DNA from: Ga0077560 sp046330435
GTDB taxonomy: Bacteria > Actinomycetota > Thermoleophilia > Miltoncostaeales > Miltoncostaeaceae
Direction: 5' to 3'
NCBI GenBank assembly: GCA_046330435.1
Contig: JAXLST010000024.1
Location: 1 to 63,028, forward strand
DNA length: 63,028 nt
Shown: positions 55,301 to 63,028 of the stretch, piece after piece
Layout: every line of letters begins with the position of its first letter
How positions within the stretch are numbered: position 1 is the stretch's first letter
Translations under genes and position numbers: made by a program
Notes under the pieces: model-generated
Told to the model about the DNA's origin: nothing
Database searches by the model: none
The model's input: the letters and a program-made list of their open reading frames with translations, nothing else

Positions 55301-57803
55301 GAACCGGCTGTCGCCTTGTCGGCGCGGACGGGGGTACGCGATGGACCAACTGGTCATCGGCTCGTCGGGATCGAGAGCCCACCGGCCCGCCAGGAACTGA
55401 CCGCTGCGCTGGGCGATCTGCTCCTGGTGGAACGGGTCGAGGTACATGACCTCGATGGCGAGTTCACGGCGCAGCGTGTCGAGGAGGATCCGCGCGACTG
55501 CCTCACGCGCTTGCGGCGAGGCGCCGGCCAGAGCCGGGTGCTTGCCCTTCCAGTCCTCGTCGGCCTCACATGCCGAGGTGAGCCACTTGTAGGAGATGTG
55601 CAGCAACCCCGTCTGCTCGAGGTTCGGCGAGGTGATCCGCCAGCCGCGCTGCTGGTCGAGGTACGTGCGGTAGCCGACGACCTCGCGGAAGACCTTCTCC
55701 ACCGACTCACGCTCGCCGAACTTCGCGGACGGATTGGCCGCGTAGGCCTCCATCGGGACGTTCATCGCCTCCGCGACGCGCGCGGCGAGGAGGTCGTACT
55801 CGACTCCTTCGGGTCCGGCTGTCGACAGTGCCTGGAACAAGCCGGCGCGCAGCACGCCGACCTCGACGAAGTCGTTGAAGTGCCCGGCCTGGAGCGAGGC
55901 ATCCTGGCGGTTGTCGGTGAAGCTCAGGAGCTTGCGAGCATGCTCGGGAACACCCTCGGGGTCCTCGCGCAGGCCGCGGATGAGCGAGCCGCCGATGATA
56001 GTGGTGGCGGTCGAACGCCCCTCGGAGCCGAGCGTTCCCACCTTCCCGAAGTCCGCCGCGCGTCCCGAGTAGGCGACGCCGCAACACAGACACATACGGA
56101 AGGGGCTCGGCATGAAGCTCGCCTCCACGCCCTCGGCTCCCACCTCTCCTCGCGGCGCGACGCTGAGCGCTTGAGGGAGGTGGCCGCGGAACGAGGACTT
56201 CAGCCTGCCGTTCGCCTCCAGCCAGTCGTCAGGGACGCGTTCCAGCACCTCGGCGGGGTCCGTGGGCCACGGGTTCTCGGGCGATGCGTAGAGGTAGCCG
56301 GGGATGCCGGTCTTGTCAGCGTCACGTCCTGTGGGGTCGCGAGGTTCCAGGCGCTCGTCCTCACCGGACTTCACCAGCTGGACCGCGTAGTACTCCTGCC
56401 CGCATTCGCGGCAGAACACCAGCGGGAAGAGCCGCCGTTCCCTGCCACCCGGCGCCCAACTGCGGCCGTTCACCGTGATGTACCGGGCATCTGGCGACTC
56501 GATGGTCGCGTAGGCGGTGTCACCCCGGGAGATGAACTGGTGCACGCGGAATGCAAAGACCGGGAACGGCGCGTCGTCGCGCTGGATCGCCTGTCCACGC
56601 ATCAGGGTGGCCTCGATCGCCGACCGGCAGAGCTCCGCGGGGTGCCCGGTCGCCTGTGCGAGCTCCTCGGCGAGACCTCCCGGACCCTCCCCGGGCAGCG
56701 GGTCTGCCCGACGTAGATCACCGGTGGCGGGATCGCGCGCGATACCGACGCGATCCTCAAGCCAGCTGGCCAGCGGGTCGGCTCGGAAGGCGGCGAGGTC
56801 AGCGGGAGGGCCTGCGGGGCTCGAAACTCGACTGGTGAGCTCCCCGATGAAGCCGGGGTCGGTGACGTCACGTTCCGCGGTGGACCGGCGCAACGTCTCG
56901 CCGACCACGTTGTCGGGAGGCAGATCCGTACCGAACAACCTGGAAGCCACCGTCGCGATCTGCGCCCGTTGCTCGGCCGGCGTGCCGGGCCCCGCGAGCG
57001 TCGCCGACGTCCCCACGCACTGCAGGTGCTTCACACCACTCGCTTCACGGACGCGCCGAACCAGCATCGCGACGTCGGATCCCTGCCTGCCACGGTACGT
57101 GTGGAGCTCGTCGAGGACGAGGAAGCGCAGGTTCGACGCCTCCTGATGGCTTCGCTCGTACGGCCGGGTCAGCAGCAGCTCGAAGAGCATCACGTAGTTC
57201 GTGAGGATCACGTCCGGCGGATCGAGGCGGATCTCGTCCCGCGTCTTGCGGTCCTCCTGCCCGGTGTACCGAGCGACGCGCGCCGGCGCGCCCCCGGAGA
57301 CGCCGTGGGCCAGGAACTTCTCCCAGCTCCTCCATCTGGCTGTTGGCCAGGGCGTTCATCGGGTAGACCACGGTCGCCCGCACGCCCGCCTCCGGAGCCC
57401 TCACGGAGGACGAGGTCGCGATCGGGACGATGTAGGAGAGGCTCTTGCCGGAGGCCAGTGCGGTCGTCAGCACATGCTCTGGTCGTTGGCCGCTAGGTCG
57501 ATCGCCTGTGCCTGGTGGCGGTGCAGCCGGAGCGGCTTCCCAGGCCGGGTCGTCGACGCTCTTCCCTGCTCGGAACACCAGGCTGCAGGTGGGGTGGAGT
57601 CGGCCCGCGGCGACCAGGTCGTCGACGGCTCCCCCAGGCGCGAACGCGGGGTTGAGCTGGACGCGGGCCGGAGGCCACAGGAGGCCCTCCTCTAAGGCCC
57701 CGTCGACGACCTCGCTGATCCGGTCGTCTCGGATGCTCAGGAAACTGGTCACGTATCCGCGGTAGTCCTCGAGAAGACCCCTACGCAGACCAAAGACGTC
57801 CAT
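52312..57803 (-). CDS. Large DUF1998-type SF2 helicase with C-terminal PD-(D/E)xK-like domain (few frameshifts)
   Basis: About 1830 aa starting at ATG 57803, first gene of the seven-gene operon. Visible parts are N-terminal 'TALASGKSLSYIVPI' (Walker A), 'VVYPMNALANSQMEEL', 'LRFLVLDELHTYRGRQGSDVAML' (DExH), 'TSATLAG', 'STMELGVDISELNVVNMRNVP'-like motifs V/VI, a cysteine cluster ('CDSCGYLHEVTPNWSAEICDHCG'), and the DUF1998 closing 'ACYDCLMSYGNQRFHDHLDRKAI'. The tail adds 'RCDSNLEREWLDCL...GTRPDFLYRGSLTAVYIDGPHH', a Vsr/DUF559-like nuclease. A 4.1-kb part (53093-57211) is unbroken. Breaks lie near 57.3, 57.45, 53.15 and 52.55 kb. It resembles a drmA-drmB-type combination. Confidence 0.8.
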
Positions 57804-57885
57804 GCCAGCCGCTCTCCCTCACTCGACCCCGCTCGGGCTGGATATCACGCACAACGAGTGAGAACCACAACTGTCCGATGGTCCA

Positions 57886-57950
57886 GTGAAACGATGCGCG
57901 GGCTGTTTCACGACTCCCGAATCCTGGCTTGTGTCTCACATGCGGGAGTC
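57886..57950. repeat. Two inverted repeats in the divergent region of the defence operon
   Basis: A 7-bp repeat GTGAAAC/GTTTCAC (57886-57892 and 57905-57911) abuts an 8-bp repeat GACTCCCG/CGGGAGTC (57912-57919 and 57943-57950). They lie in the 213-bp gap between the minus-strand operon and the plus-strand gene at 58017, where an operator would be expected. Confidence 0.5.
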
Positions 57951-58016
57951 CAGCGATCGGGAGCCGTTGCCTACGCCCGACTTTCGCCTTACACGTCTTG
58001 GTATGGGGCGCGAGGC

Positions 58017-58967
58017 ATGAAGCAGTGGCTCCTCAAGAGGGACCGTGGGACTCATACGCGGCTGAGCCGCACCGTCATGGCCGTTGGCGCGGTCGGCTGC
58101 CTCGCTGCGTCAGCCTGGCTCTACCTGGCGCCGCTCGCGCAGTCCCTGGAGACCCGCACGACCGAGACGGGATCAACCGGCTCGATCTTGACCGTCGCGA
58201 GTCGCGAAGAATCTCAATACTCGCCGCTCGCAGTAGTGGCCCTCCTCGGTGCGGCTTTCGTACTTGCCGTTGAGTCCGCTTGGAACGGACGCGTCCGCTT
58301 CGTCTTTCAAGGGAGCTCGTTCCAACGAAGCCGTGACGCGGACGCCCTTGAGAGCGAGTCCGCCTACAAGGGGGCAGACAGTGACGCAGCGGACGATCCG
58401 GTAGACAGGATCAGACTCGAAGCTGAGTCGCTTGCGGCGGGCGAAGCTGCAGCACTAGCCGACGAGGGGCGCACTACCCGAGGCAGTCAGACGGAACTGA
58501 TCGAGCGCCGGAAACGCGAGCTGGAGGGGCAGCTCGAACGTCTACTGGAACGAACCAGAGAGGCCCTGGCGGGCTTGGGGTTGGAGGCAGTTGGGCGCCC
58601 TGAAGGAGTCACCATCCCTCCCTGGCCGCGACGACGCGGTAGGCCTTACACCTATCGCCCCGACCTCGTCTTTCGTCGCAGCGCTGAGGCAGGTGGGGAA
58701 TCAGGGGGCGCAGGACATCTCGAGGCGGCGGGCAACTTCCAGATTGGCATTGAGTTCCTTCCCGACACAGGCCGGCGACCCGACACTGGCGTGCTTGAGA
58801 AATTCGCGAAAGCAGCACTTTGGGCTTCAGAGCAGGGCGATGACTCGGTTGTATTCGTGGTCACCTCCGAGCAGCCGCAATTCTCGATGGACCTCTCCCC
58901 GCGCGTCAGGTTGGTCCCAGTCGATCAACTCCGTGAAGTCGCGTCGCACGCTCTGAGAACGCCCTAG
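58017..58967 (+). CDS. Two-helix membrane protein with coiled coil and possible nuclease-like tail
   Basis: This 316-aa protein starts at ATG 58017 (an earlier in-frame start exists at 57858 but would run through the inverted repeats). Two membrane helices (about 24-45 and 76-95) are followed by a Glu/Arg-rich coiled coil ('TELIERRKRELEGQLERLLERTREAL'). The C-terminal domain has 'TYRPDLVFRRS', 'FQIGIEFLPD' and 'VVFVVTSEQP', suggestive of a PD-(D/E)xK-like fold, though a Lys is not clear. It is divergent from the defence operon. No named family is recognised. Confidence 0.58.
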   Translation: MKQWLLKRDRGTHTRLSRTVMAVGAVGCLAASAWLYLAPLAQSLETRTTETGSTGSILTVASREESQYSPLAVVALLGAAFVLAVESAWNGRVRFVFQGSSFQRSRDADALESESAYKGADSDAADDPVDRIRLEAESLAAGEAAALADEGRTTRGSQTELIERRKRELEGQLERLLERTREALAGLGLEAVGRPEGVTIPPWPRRRGRPYTYRPDLVFRRSAEAGGESGGAGHLEAAGNFQIGIEFLPDTGRRPDTGVLEKFAKAALWASEQGDDSVVFVVTSEQPQFSMDLSPRVRLVPVDQLREVASHALRTP

Positions 58968-59023
58968 CGATGAGGGGTCAGTCTGGAAGCTGGCCGCCAA
59001 CGCACCCGCAGGGCGCGACCTGC

Positions 59024-59872
59024 CTACGCCACTCCCGCCACCACTCCCACCCCGATTGCGATAGCCGCGATCCCGAACACTTGACGCTTCACGAGCCGCT
59101 CGCGGTAAAGGAGAAAGGCGAGCACGGCGGCGAGGGCGCTGAACTGGCTGGCGACGACTGAGGTGACGGCGATCGAGTCCCTCGCCCCGAAGGCGAAGCA
59201 GATGAGGCCGCACACCTCGAGGACGCCCGTGACGATCGCCCAGTAGACGGGCTTGCCGAACCGGCCGGGGCGGACCCCGAACGGCAGGGCCGCCAGCAGA
59301 GCGGTCACCCCCACCAGGCGAGCCGGGAGGGCGACCCACGTCGCGGGCACCGCGTCCGCGGCCTTACCGCTGGCGAAGAGGGTCACCGCGAACACCGTCG
59401 CCGCGCCAAGGGCGAGCAGGATCGCCACCCCCAGGGTGTCCTTCTTGCCATCCGCGTTCGTCCCTTGGCCCAGGGCCACCAGGGCGACCCCGCCGGCCAC
59501 GATGGCCAGGGCGATCAGCGTCAGCACCCCGGGGCGTTCGCCGTCGACCACGGAGATCACCGCCGCGAGCGCGCCCTCGGTTGAGACCAGGGCGGCGACG
59601 ACGCCCACGTGCCCCTTCGCGAAGGCCGCATAGGAGAGGCCCAGGCCGAGGACGTTCATGGTGCCGGCGAGTGCGAGCCAGGCGATGGAGCCGCCGTCGA
59701 GGTCGTCGGGCCATCCGCCCAGGGCCGCGAGGGGGACGGCCAGGGCGATGCCGGTGAGCATCACCCACGACAGGGTCGGGAGGGTGCCGATGCTGCGGGA
59801 GCTGCGGGACGCGGTCATCGCGGCGACCGCCCAGATAAGGGCGACGCCGAGGCCGAAGATGAGGGCGGTCAC
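59024..59872 (-). CDS. EamA/DMT-family transporter
   Basis: This 282-aa protein has ten predicted helices in two EamA repeats ('LIFGLGVALIWAVAAMTASRS' and 'GVAILLALGAATVFAVTLFASG'), the size and build of drug/metabolite transporters. The start GTG 59872 overlaps the stop of the next gene upstream (GTGA). It is last in the tmk-holB operon. Substrate is unknown. Confidence 0.85.
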   Translation of the reverse strand: MTALIFGLGVALIWAVAAMTASRSSRSIGTLPTLSWVMLTGIALAVPLAALGGWPDDLDGGSIAWLALAGTMNVLGLGLSYAAFAKGHVGVVAALVSTEGALAAVISVVDGERPGVLTLIALAIVAGGVALVALGQGTNADGKKDTLGVAILLALGAATVFAVTLFASGKAADAVPATWVALPARLVGVTALLAALPFGVRPGRFGKPVYWAIVTGVLEVCGLICFAFGARDSIAVTSVVASQFSALAAVLAFLLYRERLVKRQVFGIAAIAIGVGVVAGVA

Positions 59873-60546
59873 GGTGCGCCATCCGTGGAGAAGGTGTCGC
59901 ACACCGACGGGTCGCCCACCTCCGCGCCCAGGCGCACCGACTCCGCGACCGGTGCGGGGGCGGCGGCCGCCAGCCGCGCCGGCGACAGCAGGGTGCGGCC
60001 CCACGCTCCGGCCAGGCACGCCACCATCTCGTCCCGGTCCCGCTCCAGCTGCGGCTTGGTCTCAGGCTTCTCACGACGCGCGAGCTCGATGCGTCCCGGA
60101 ATGCCCAGCAGGCGCATCACGTGCTCCGCCGCGGCGTCGCCCACCGAGTAGACCTCCAGCGCGGCCGGGTCGTTGGCCGGCTCGGTGAGATCCCTGACGG
60201 GCCGCTGGATCTGCGGCGCCCACGCGCGCCCCGCATCATCGAAGGCCCTGCGCCAGTCGGTGAAGGCACGCTCCTCCGCCCAGTCCGCGAAGGCCTGGGG
60301 CTGTTCCCCGGCATCGGGGGCGTCGGAGGGGAGAGCGCCCGCGGGGAACGCCGGCAGCTCGGCCAGGGGATCGGCGATGGCGTTCACGCGGTTCGCCTCT
60401 CCGCCGAACAGGTTCCCCCCGAGGATCACGATCGCGAACAGGATCGCCACGCCGAGGACCAGCCCCCAGCGCGACAGCAGGGGCATACCGGGGAGCCCAC
60501 GGCGCGCGGCGGGAGGGGGCGGCGGGTCGTCGTCGGGGTCGGTCAC
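59869..60546 (-). CDS. Membrane-anchored hypothetical protein (225 aa)
   Basis: A short Asp/Pro-rich cytoplasmic start ('MTDPDDDPPPPP') leads to one transmembrane helix (about residues 24-47, 'WGLVLGVAILFAIVILGG'), then a helical extracellular domain with 'DWAEERAFTDWRRAFDDAGRAW' and two cysteines ('VACLAGAW', 'DPSVCDTF') that could form a disulfide. No family is recognised. It overlaps both neighbours by 4 bp, so it is tightly coupled in the operon. Confidence 0.65.
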   Translation of the reverse strand: MTDPDDDPPPPPAARRGLPGMPLLSRWGLVLGVAILFAIVILGGNLFGGEANRVNAIADPLAELPAFPAGALPSDAPDAGEQPQAFADWAEERAFTDWRRAFDDAGRAWAPQIQRPVRDLTEPANDPAALEVYSVGDAAAEHVMRLLGIPGRIELARREKPETKPQLERDRDEMVACLAGAWGRTLLSPARLAAAAPAPVAESVRLGAEVGDPSVCDTFSTDGAP

Positions 60547-60842
60547 CAGGGCAGGCGGCCGGGATGGGTGAGGGCGTGCCGCTCCCCCTGCCGGGCGTGC
60601 TCGATCCTAATGAGCGCCGACTGAACGGCGACGTCGACGGTGGGGTTGAGCTGCAGCTCGGCGCGGGTGTGCTCCAGCTCCTCGATCGCCCGCTCGCAGA
60701 ACTCCGGCTGAGCACCGATCTGCAGCTGTTCCAGGAAGTGGCGGTTGCGGATGCTGGTCTCGGCGTGGCTGACGGCCATGGCGTCGGCGACGATGCCCGC
60801 GGCACCCGCAAGGATGACGGCGTCCCAGCCGTCGCTGATCAT
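60543..60842 (-). CDS. Hypothetical 99-aa helical protein
   Basis: This protein begins 'MISDGWDAVILAGAAGIVADAMAVSHAET' with a short hydrophobic N-terminal helix, then a helical pattern ('IRNRHFLEQLQIGAQPEFCERAIEELEHTRAEL'). The start ATG 60842 lies 10 bp after the holB stop. An earlier in-frame start inside holB is less likely. It overlaps the next gene by 4 bp. Function unknown. Confidence 0.55.
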   Translation of the reverse strand: MISDGWDAVILAGAAGIVADAMAVSHAETSIRNRHFLEQLQIGAQPEFCERAIEELEHTRAELQLNPTVDVAVQSALIRIEHARQGERHALTHPGRLPW

Positions 60843-60852
60843 GCCGGCGGCG

Positions 60853-61622
60853 CTACTTCTCCTGGTCCTCGGCCTTCTTGGCGGCGGTCTTGCCGCCGCG
60901 CTTGCCTCCAGTTCGGCGGCGGTGGCGCGCAAGGTCGAGTTCCTGGCTGGGGTTCTGGGCGGCGGCGTACTCATGCGGGCCTGCGCGTCGTCCACTAGCT
61001 GACAGCCGGACCTGCCGCAGCGAGATGTTCAATCCCATGACCGAACCGACTTCGCGCATCGACCGGTAGAAGGCATCCCCGGCAAGCGCCGACCAGGGCC
61101 ACCGTCCGACCTCGCGAGGGCCTCTGCCTGGACCGTTAAGCGCCATTCGATGAGCCGCTGACTGATCGCCCGCCAGCCCGGATTCCTGAACGGCACGGGG
61201 ACGCAGCAGGACCGAATCGTCGGCAACCAGGTCTTCAGGTCGGTCGCTAATGAGGATCAAGCTGTGCGGAGGTGGCTCCTCCAGCGGCTTCAGCACGCGA
61301 CGTCCCGCAGGCGCTCGGCGCCCTCGACGATGACGACGCGGCACCGTCCGACGACGGGGCGGGAGGCGAGGTCGCGGAGGGCGTCCTCCAGGTCCTCCAG
61401 CAGGATCTGGGCGCCGGAGGCGCGCACGACCGACAGGTCGAGGGAGGCGCGGTGGGCCTCCTCGTCGGGCATCCCGATGAGGTGATGGGCCACGGAGACG
61501 GCGGCCTCGCGCTTGCCGGTGCCGGGTGGCCCGGTGAACAGGAACTGCTGCGGCACCCGCCCGTGGGCGAACGCCCCGGCGAGCACCTTGGTGGCGAGCG
61601 GCTGGTCGGGGATGTGGATCAC
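60853..61622 (-). CDS. holB: DNA polymerase III delta-prime subunit (frameshifted)
   Basis: The GTG at 61622 overlaps the tmk stop. The N-terminus has 'PQQFLFTGPPGTGKREAAVSVAHHL' (Walker A of the clamp-loader AAA+ fold) and 'RVVIVEGAERLRDV'. After a frame break, 'VLKPLEEPPPHSLILISDRPEDL' follows, then in another frame 'TIRSCCVPVPFRNPGW', and a Lys-rich tail ('GGKTAAKKAEDQEK'). At least three single-base shifts (near 61.3, 61.2 and 61.1 kb) split it. As the subunit is essential for clamp loading, these are most likely sequence errors. It sits in the normal tmk-holB position. Confidence 0.85.
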
Positions 61623-62233
61623 TGAAGGCTTTCGAGGTGCTGCATCACCGCGGCGTGGACGGCGTCGGCGTCGCCGGAGCCGTCGATGAGCACGACGCGC
61701 TCCGGGAACCGGCGGGCCAGCTCACGGTACGCCTCGGCGGCGGCCTCCTGGAAGGCGCTGCCCTCGGCCTCGATGCGGTCGTCGCCGTCCCCGGACCGCC
61801 GCCAGGCGGCGGTGGCGGCGGGCACGTCGATCACCAGGGTGAGGTGCGGCAGGCAGCCGTCGACGGCGGTGCGGTTGGCCTCCAGCACGGTCTCGATGCC
61901 GAAGCCGCGGGCGGCGCCCTGGTAGGCCAGGGACGAGTCGACGAAGCGGTCGCTCACCACCCAGGCGCCGCGGGCGAGGGCGGGGCGGATGACCTGGGCG
62001 ACGTGCTGGGCGCGGGAGGCGGCGAACAGGTGGATCTCGGCGGCGGGGGCGACGCTGCCCTTGGGGGTGTCCAGCAGCAGGCCGCGGATGGCCTCGCCGA
62101 GGGGCGTCCCGCCGGGCTCGCGGGTCTCGACGACCTCCAGGCCGCGGCGCCGCAGCACCTGGGCGAGCATGCGGCCCTGGGTGGACTTCCCGGACCCGTC
62201 GATGCCCTCCAGCGAGAGGAAGCGGCCGGTCAC
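61619..62233 (-). CDS. tmk: Thymidylate kinase
   Basis: This 204-aa protein starts at GTG 62233. P-loop 'SLEGIDGSGKSTQ' at residues about 6-18, the DR(Y/F) site 'VSDRFVDSSLAYQG', 'TREPGGTPLGEAIR', and the lid region 'RSGDGDDRIEAEG' are the standard marks of dTMP kinase, which phosphorylates dTMP to dTDP for DNA synthesis. It is coupled by 4-bp overlaps to the small membrane gene upstream and holB downstream. It is intact. Confidence 0.96.
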   Translation of the reverse strand: MTGRFLSLEGIDGSGKSTQGRMLAQVLRRRGLEVVETREPGGTPLGEAIRGLLLDTPKGSVAPAAEIHLFAASRAQHVAQVIRPALARGAWVVSDRFVDSSLAYQGAARGFGIETVLEANRTAVDGCLPHLTLVIDVPAATAAWRRSGDGDDRIEAEGSAFQEAAAEAYRELARRFPERVVLIDGSGDADAVHAAVMQHLESLQ

Positions 62234-62466
62234 CAGGGGTTCGCGCGGTCCGCGACGATGAACAGCAGCCCGCCGATCGCGGCGATCACCACCCACCCCA
62301 CGTACTTGGCGTACCGGGGCGCGTTGAGCACGGGCGTGCGGCCCTCCGCCTGCGCGCGCAGCCGGGCGTACACCTGGGGCCGCGGGCCCCCCTCGTCCGG
62401 TCCGGTGCGTCCCACCCGCCGAGTCCCCCCATCCGTTCTGTTGTCCCGCTTACGTTCCTGGTCCAC
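62230..62466 (-). CDS. Small membrane protein before tmk
   Basis: This 78-aa protein starts at GTG 62466. A polar basic N-terminal half ('ERKRDNRTDGG', 'RLRAQAEGRTPV') is followed by one transmembrane helix near the end ('YVGWVVIAAIGGLLFIVADRA'). Its TGA overlaps the tmk start (GTGA). No family is recognised. It is likely the first gene of the tmk-holB operon. Confidence 0.6.
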   Translation of the reverse strand: MDQERKRDNRTDGGTRRVGRTGPDEGGPRPQVYARLRAQAEGRTPVLNAPRYAKYVGWVVIAAIGGLLFIVADRANPW

Positions 62467-62522
62467 ACTTCGCCCCGGTGGCCGGCGGTCACCGGGACCG
62501 TTCGAGGCTACCAGGGGGCTGC

Positions 62523-63028
62523 GTGAGCGCTGCCATCGTCACCGGCGGAGCCGGATTCATCGGATCGAACCTCGCCGACGCGCTGCTCGCGCAGGGCCGC
62601 GAGGTGCACATCGTGGACAACCTCGTCCACGGCAGCACCGCCAAGCTGCCGCCGGACGCCGTGTTCCACGAGATGGACATCCGCGACGCCGACGGCATGA
62701 AGGCCCTCGCCCACGAGTTCGCGCCGCGCACCATCTTCCACCTCGCCGCCCAGGCGGACGTGCGGAAGGCCATCGAGGAGCCCGGCTTCGACGCCGACGT
62801 CAACGTCATCGGCATCATCAACGTGCTGGAGGCGGCCCGCGCGGTGGGCGCCAAGGTCATCTTCGCCAGCACCGGCGGCGCCGGCTACGGCGAGTACGAG
62901 GGCCTGCCGATCCCCACCCCGGAGACCTGCGAGACCCGGCCGCTGTCCCACTACGGGCAGAGCAAGATGTGCGGCGAGGGCTACTGCGGCCTGTACGGGC
63001 GCCTCTACGGCCTGCACACCGTGGTGCT
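62523..63028 (+). CDS. NAD-dependent sugar epimerase, GalE-type (partial, runs off right edge)
   Basis: The GTG at 62523 opens 'VSAAIVTGGAGFIGSNLADALLAQG', the TGxxGxxG NAD-binding start of extended SDR enzymes. 'FHLAAQADVRKAIEEP', 'VFASTGGAGYGE', and the catalytic YxxxK ('HYGQSKMCGE') follow. UDP-glucose 4-epimerase and related epimerases/dehydratases share this. The thin evidence for the exact sugar is that the Ser/Thr site reads 'STGGAGYGE', as in many GalE-like proteins. The gene continues past base 63028. It is divergent from the tmk operon across a 56-bp gap. Confidence 0.88.
   Translation, partial: MSAAIVTGGAGFIGSNLADALLAQGREVHIVDNLVHGSTAKLPPDAVFHEMDIRDADGMKALAHEFAPRTIFHLAAQADVRKAIEEPGFDADVNVIGIINVLEAARAVGAKVIFASTGGAGYGEYEGLPIPTPETCETRPLSHYGQSKMCGEGYCGLYGRLYGLHTVV

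Noticed and set aside
43530..57803. Calling the operon BREX
   Set aside because: No PglZ, BrxC or BrxL-like protein was seen. The SNF2 helicase, methylase and DUF1998 helicase point to a DISARM-like arrangement instead.

Overview
The window is a stretch of a very GC-rich bacterial chromosome. It has frequent GTG starts, many 4-bp ATGA/GTGA gene overlaps and strongly GC-ending codons. Together with tmk-holB in one operon, a GGDEF protein, LuxR-type two-component genes and caspase-type proteins, this suggests an Actinomycetota member (possibly Thermoleophilia; the class is a guess). No rRNA, tRNA, CRISPR array, integrase or transposase was recognised.

Region 1 (1-4.3 kb) is ordinary: a small membrane gene with a DUF4405 b-type-cytochrome-like protein, an MFS transporter divergent from a TetR regulator, a secreted or anchored collagen-like protein, a SnoaL-like protein and a glyoxalase/VOC protein.

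Region 2 (4.3-13.5 kb) is the most interesting. Four small paralogous proteins (about 121-129 aa) resemble the effector-associated constant component EACC1. One is translationally coupled to a 779-aa protein that joins a caspase-like peptidase, an EF-hand-like loop, a GAF-like domain and an EAL (c-di-GMP phosphodiesterase) domain with all catalytic residues in place. Next to it is a caspase-less paralog with a decayed EAL site. Four of these transcription units carry the same promoter layout (TTTCnn-N18-TAnnnT). A membrane GGDEF diguanylate cyclase lies 1.2 kb further on. The arrangement suggests a cyclic-di-GMP-gated caspase conflict or cell-death system.

Region 3 (13.5-23 kb) holds a low-GC single-membrane-pass gene with its own promoter and terminator and two paralogous S1-domain/coiled-coil proteins about 5.6 kb apart. 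Between these two lie an HNH-like protein, a VapBC-type toxin-antitoxin pair, a CAP-domain secreted protein, and a two-subunit sensor kinase with a LuxR-type response regulator.

Region 4 (23-58 kb) is a large defence/DNA-processing island: a PLD-helicase-DUF3427 protein, MntA-HepT, an EEP-family protein, an ARPP-1 protein, an ECF-like sigma factor with an ImmA/IrrE peptidase, a helicase fused to a SprT/YgjP-like metallopeptidase, and a RecB(Fe-S)-SF1 helicase fusion. It ends in a minus-strand seven-gene operon reading from 57.8 to 38.5 kb: DUF1998 helicase with C-terminal nuclease, RelE-like/UvrD helicase, SNF2 (DrmD-like) helicase, N6-adenine methylase, CBS protein, DUF262/DUF1524 (GmrSD-type) protein, and a DUF6884/restriction-nuclease-like protein. 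It is DISARM-like but does not match a standard DISARM locus. Many genes here carry single-base frameshifts. Because the essential holB gene at 61 kb is also frameshifted, I read most of these as sequence errors rather than decay.

Region 5 (58-63 kb) returns to core genes: a membrane coiled-coil protein, then a minus-strand operon of a small membrane gene, tmk, holB, two hypotheticals and an EamA transporter, and finally the start of a GalE-type epimerase at the right edge.
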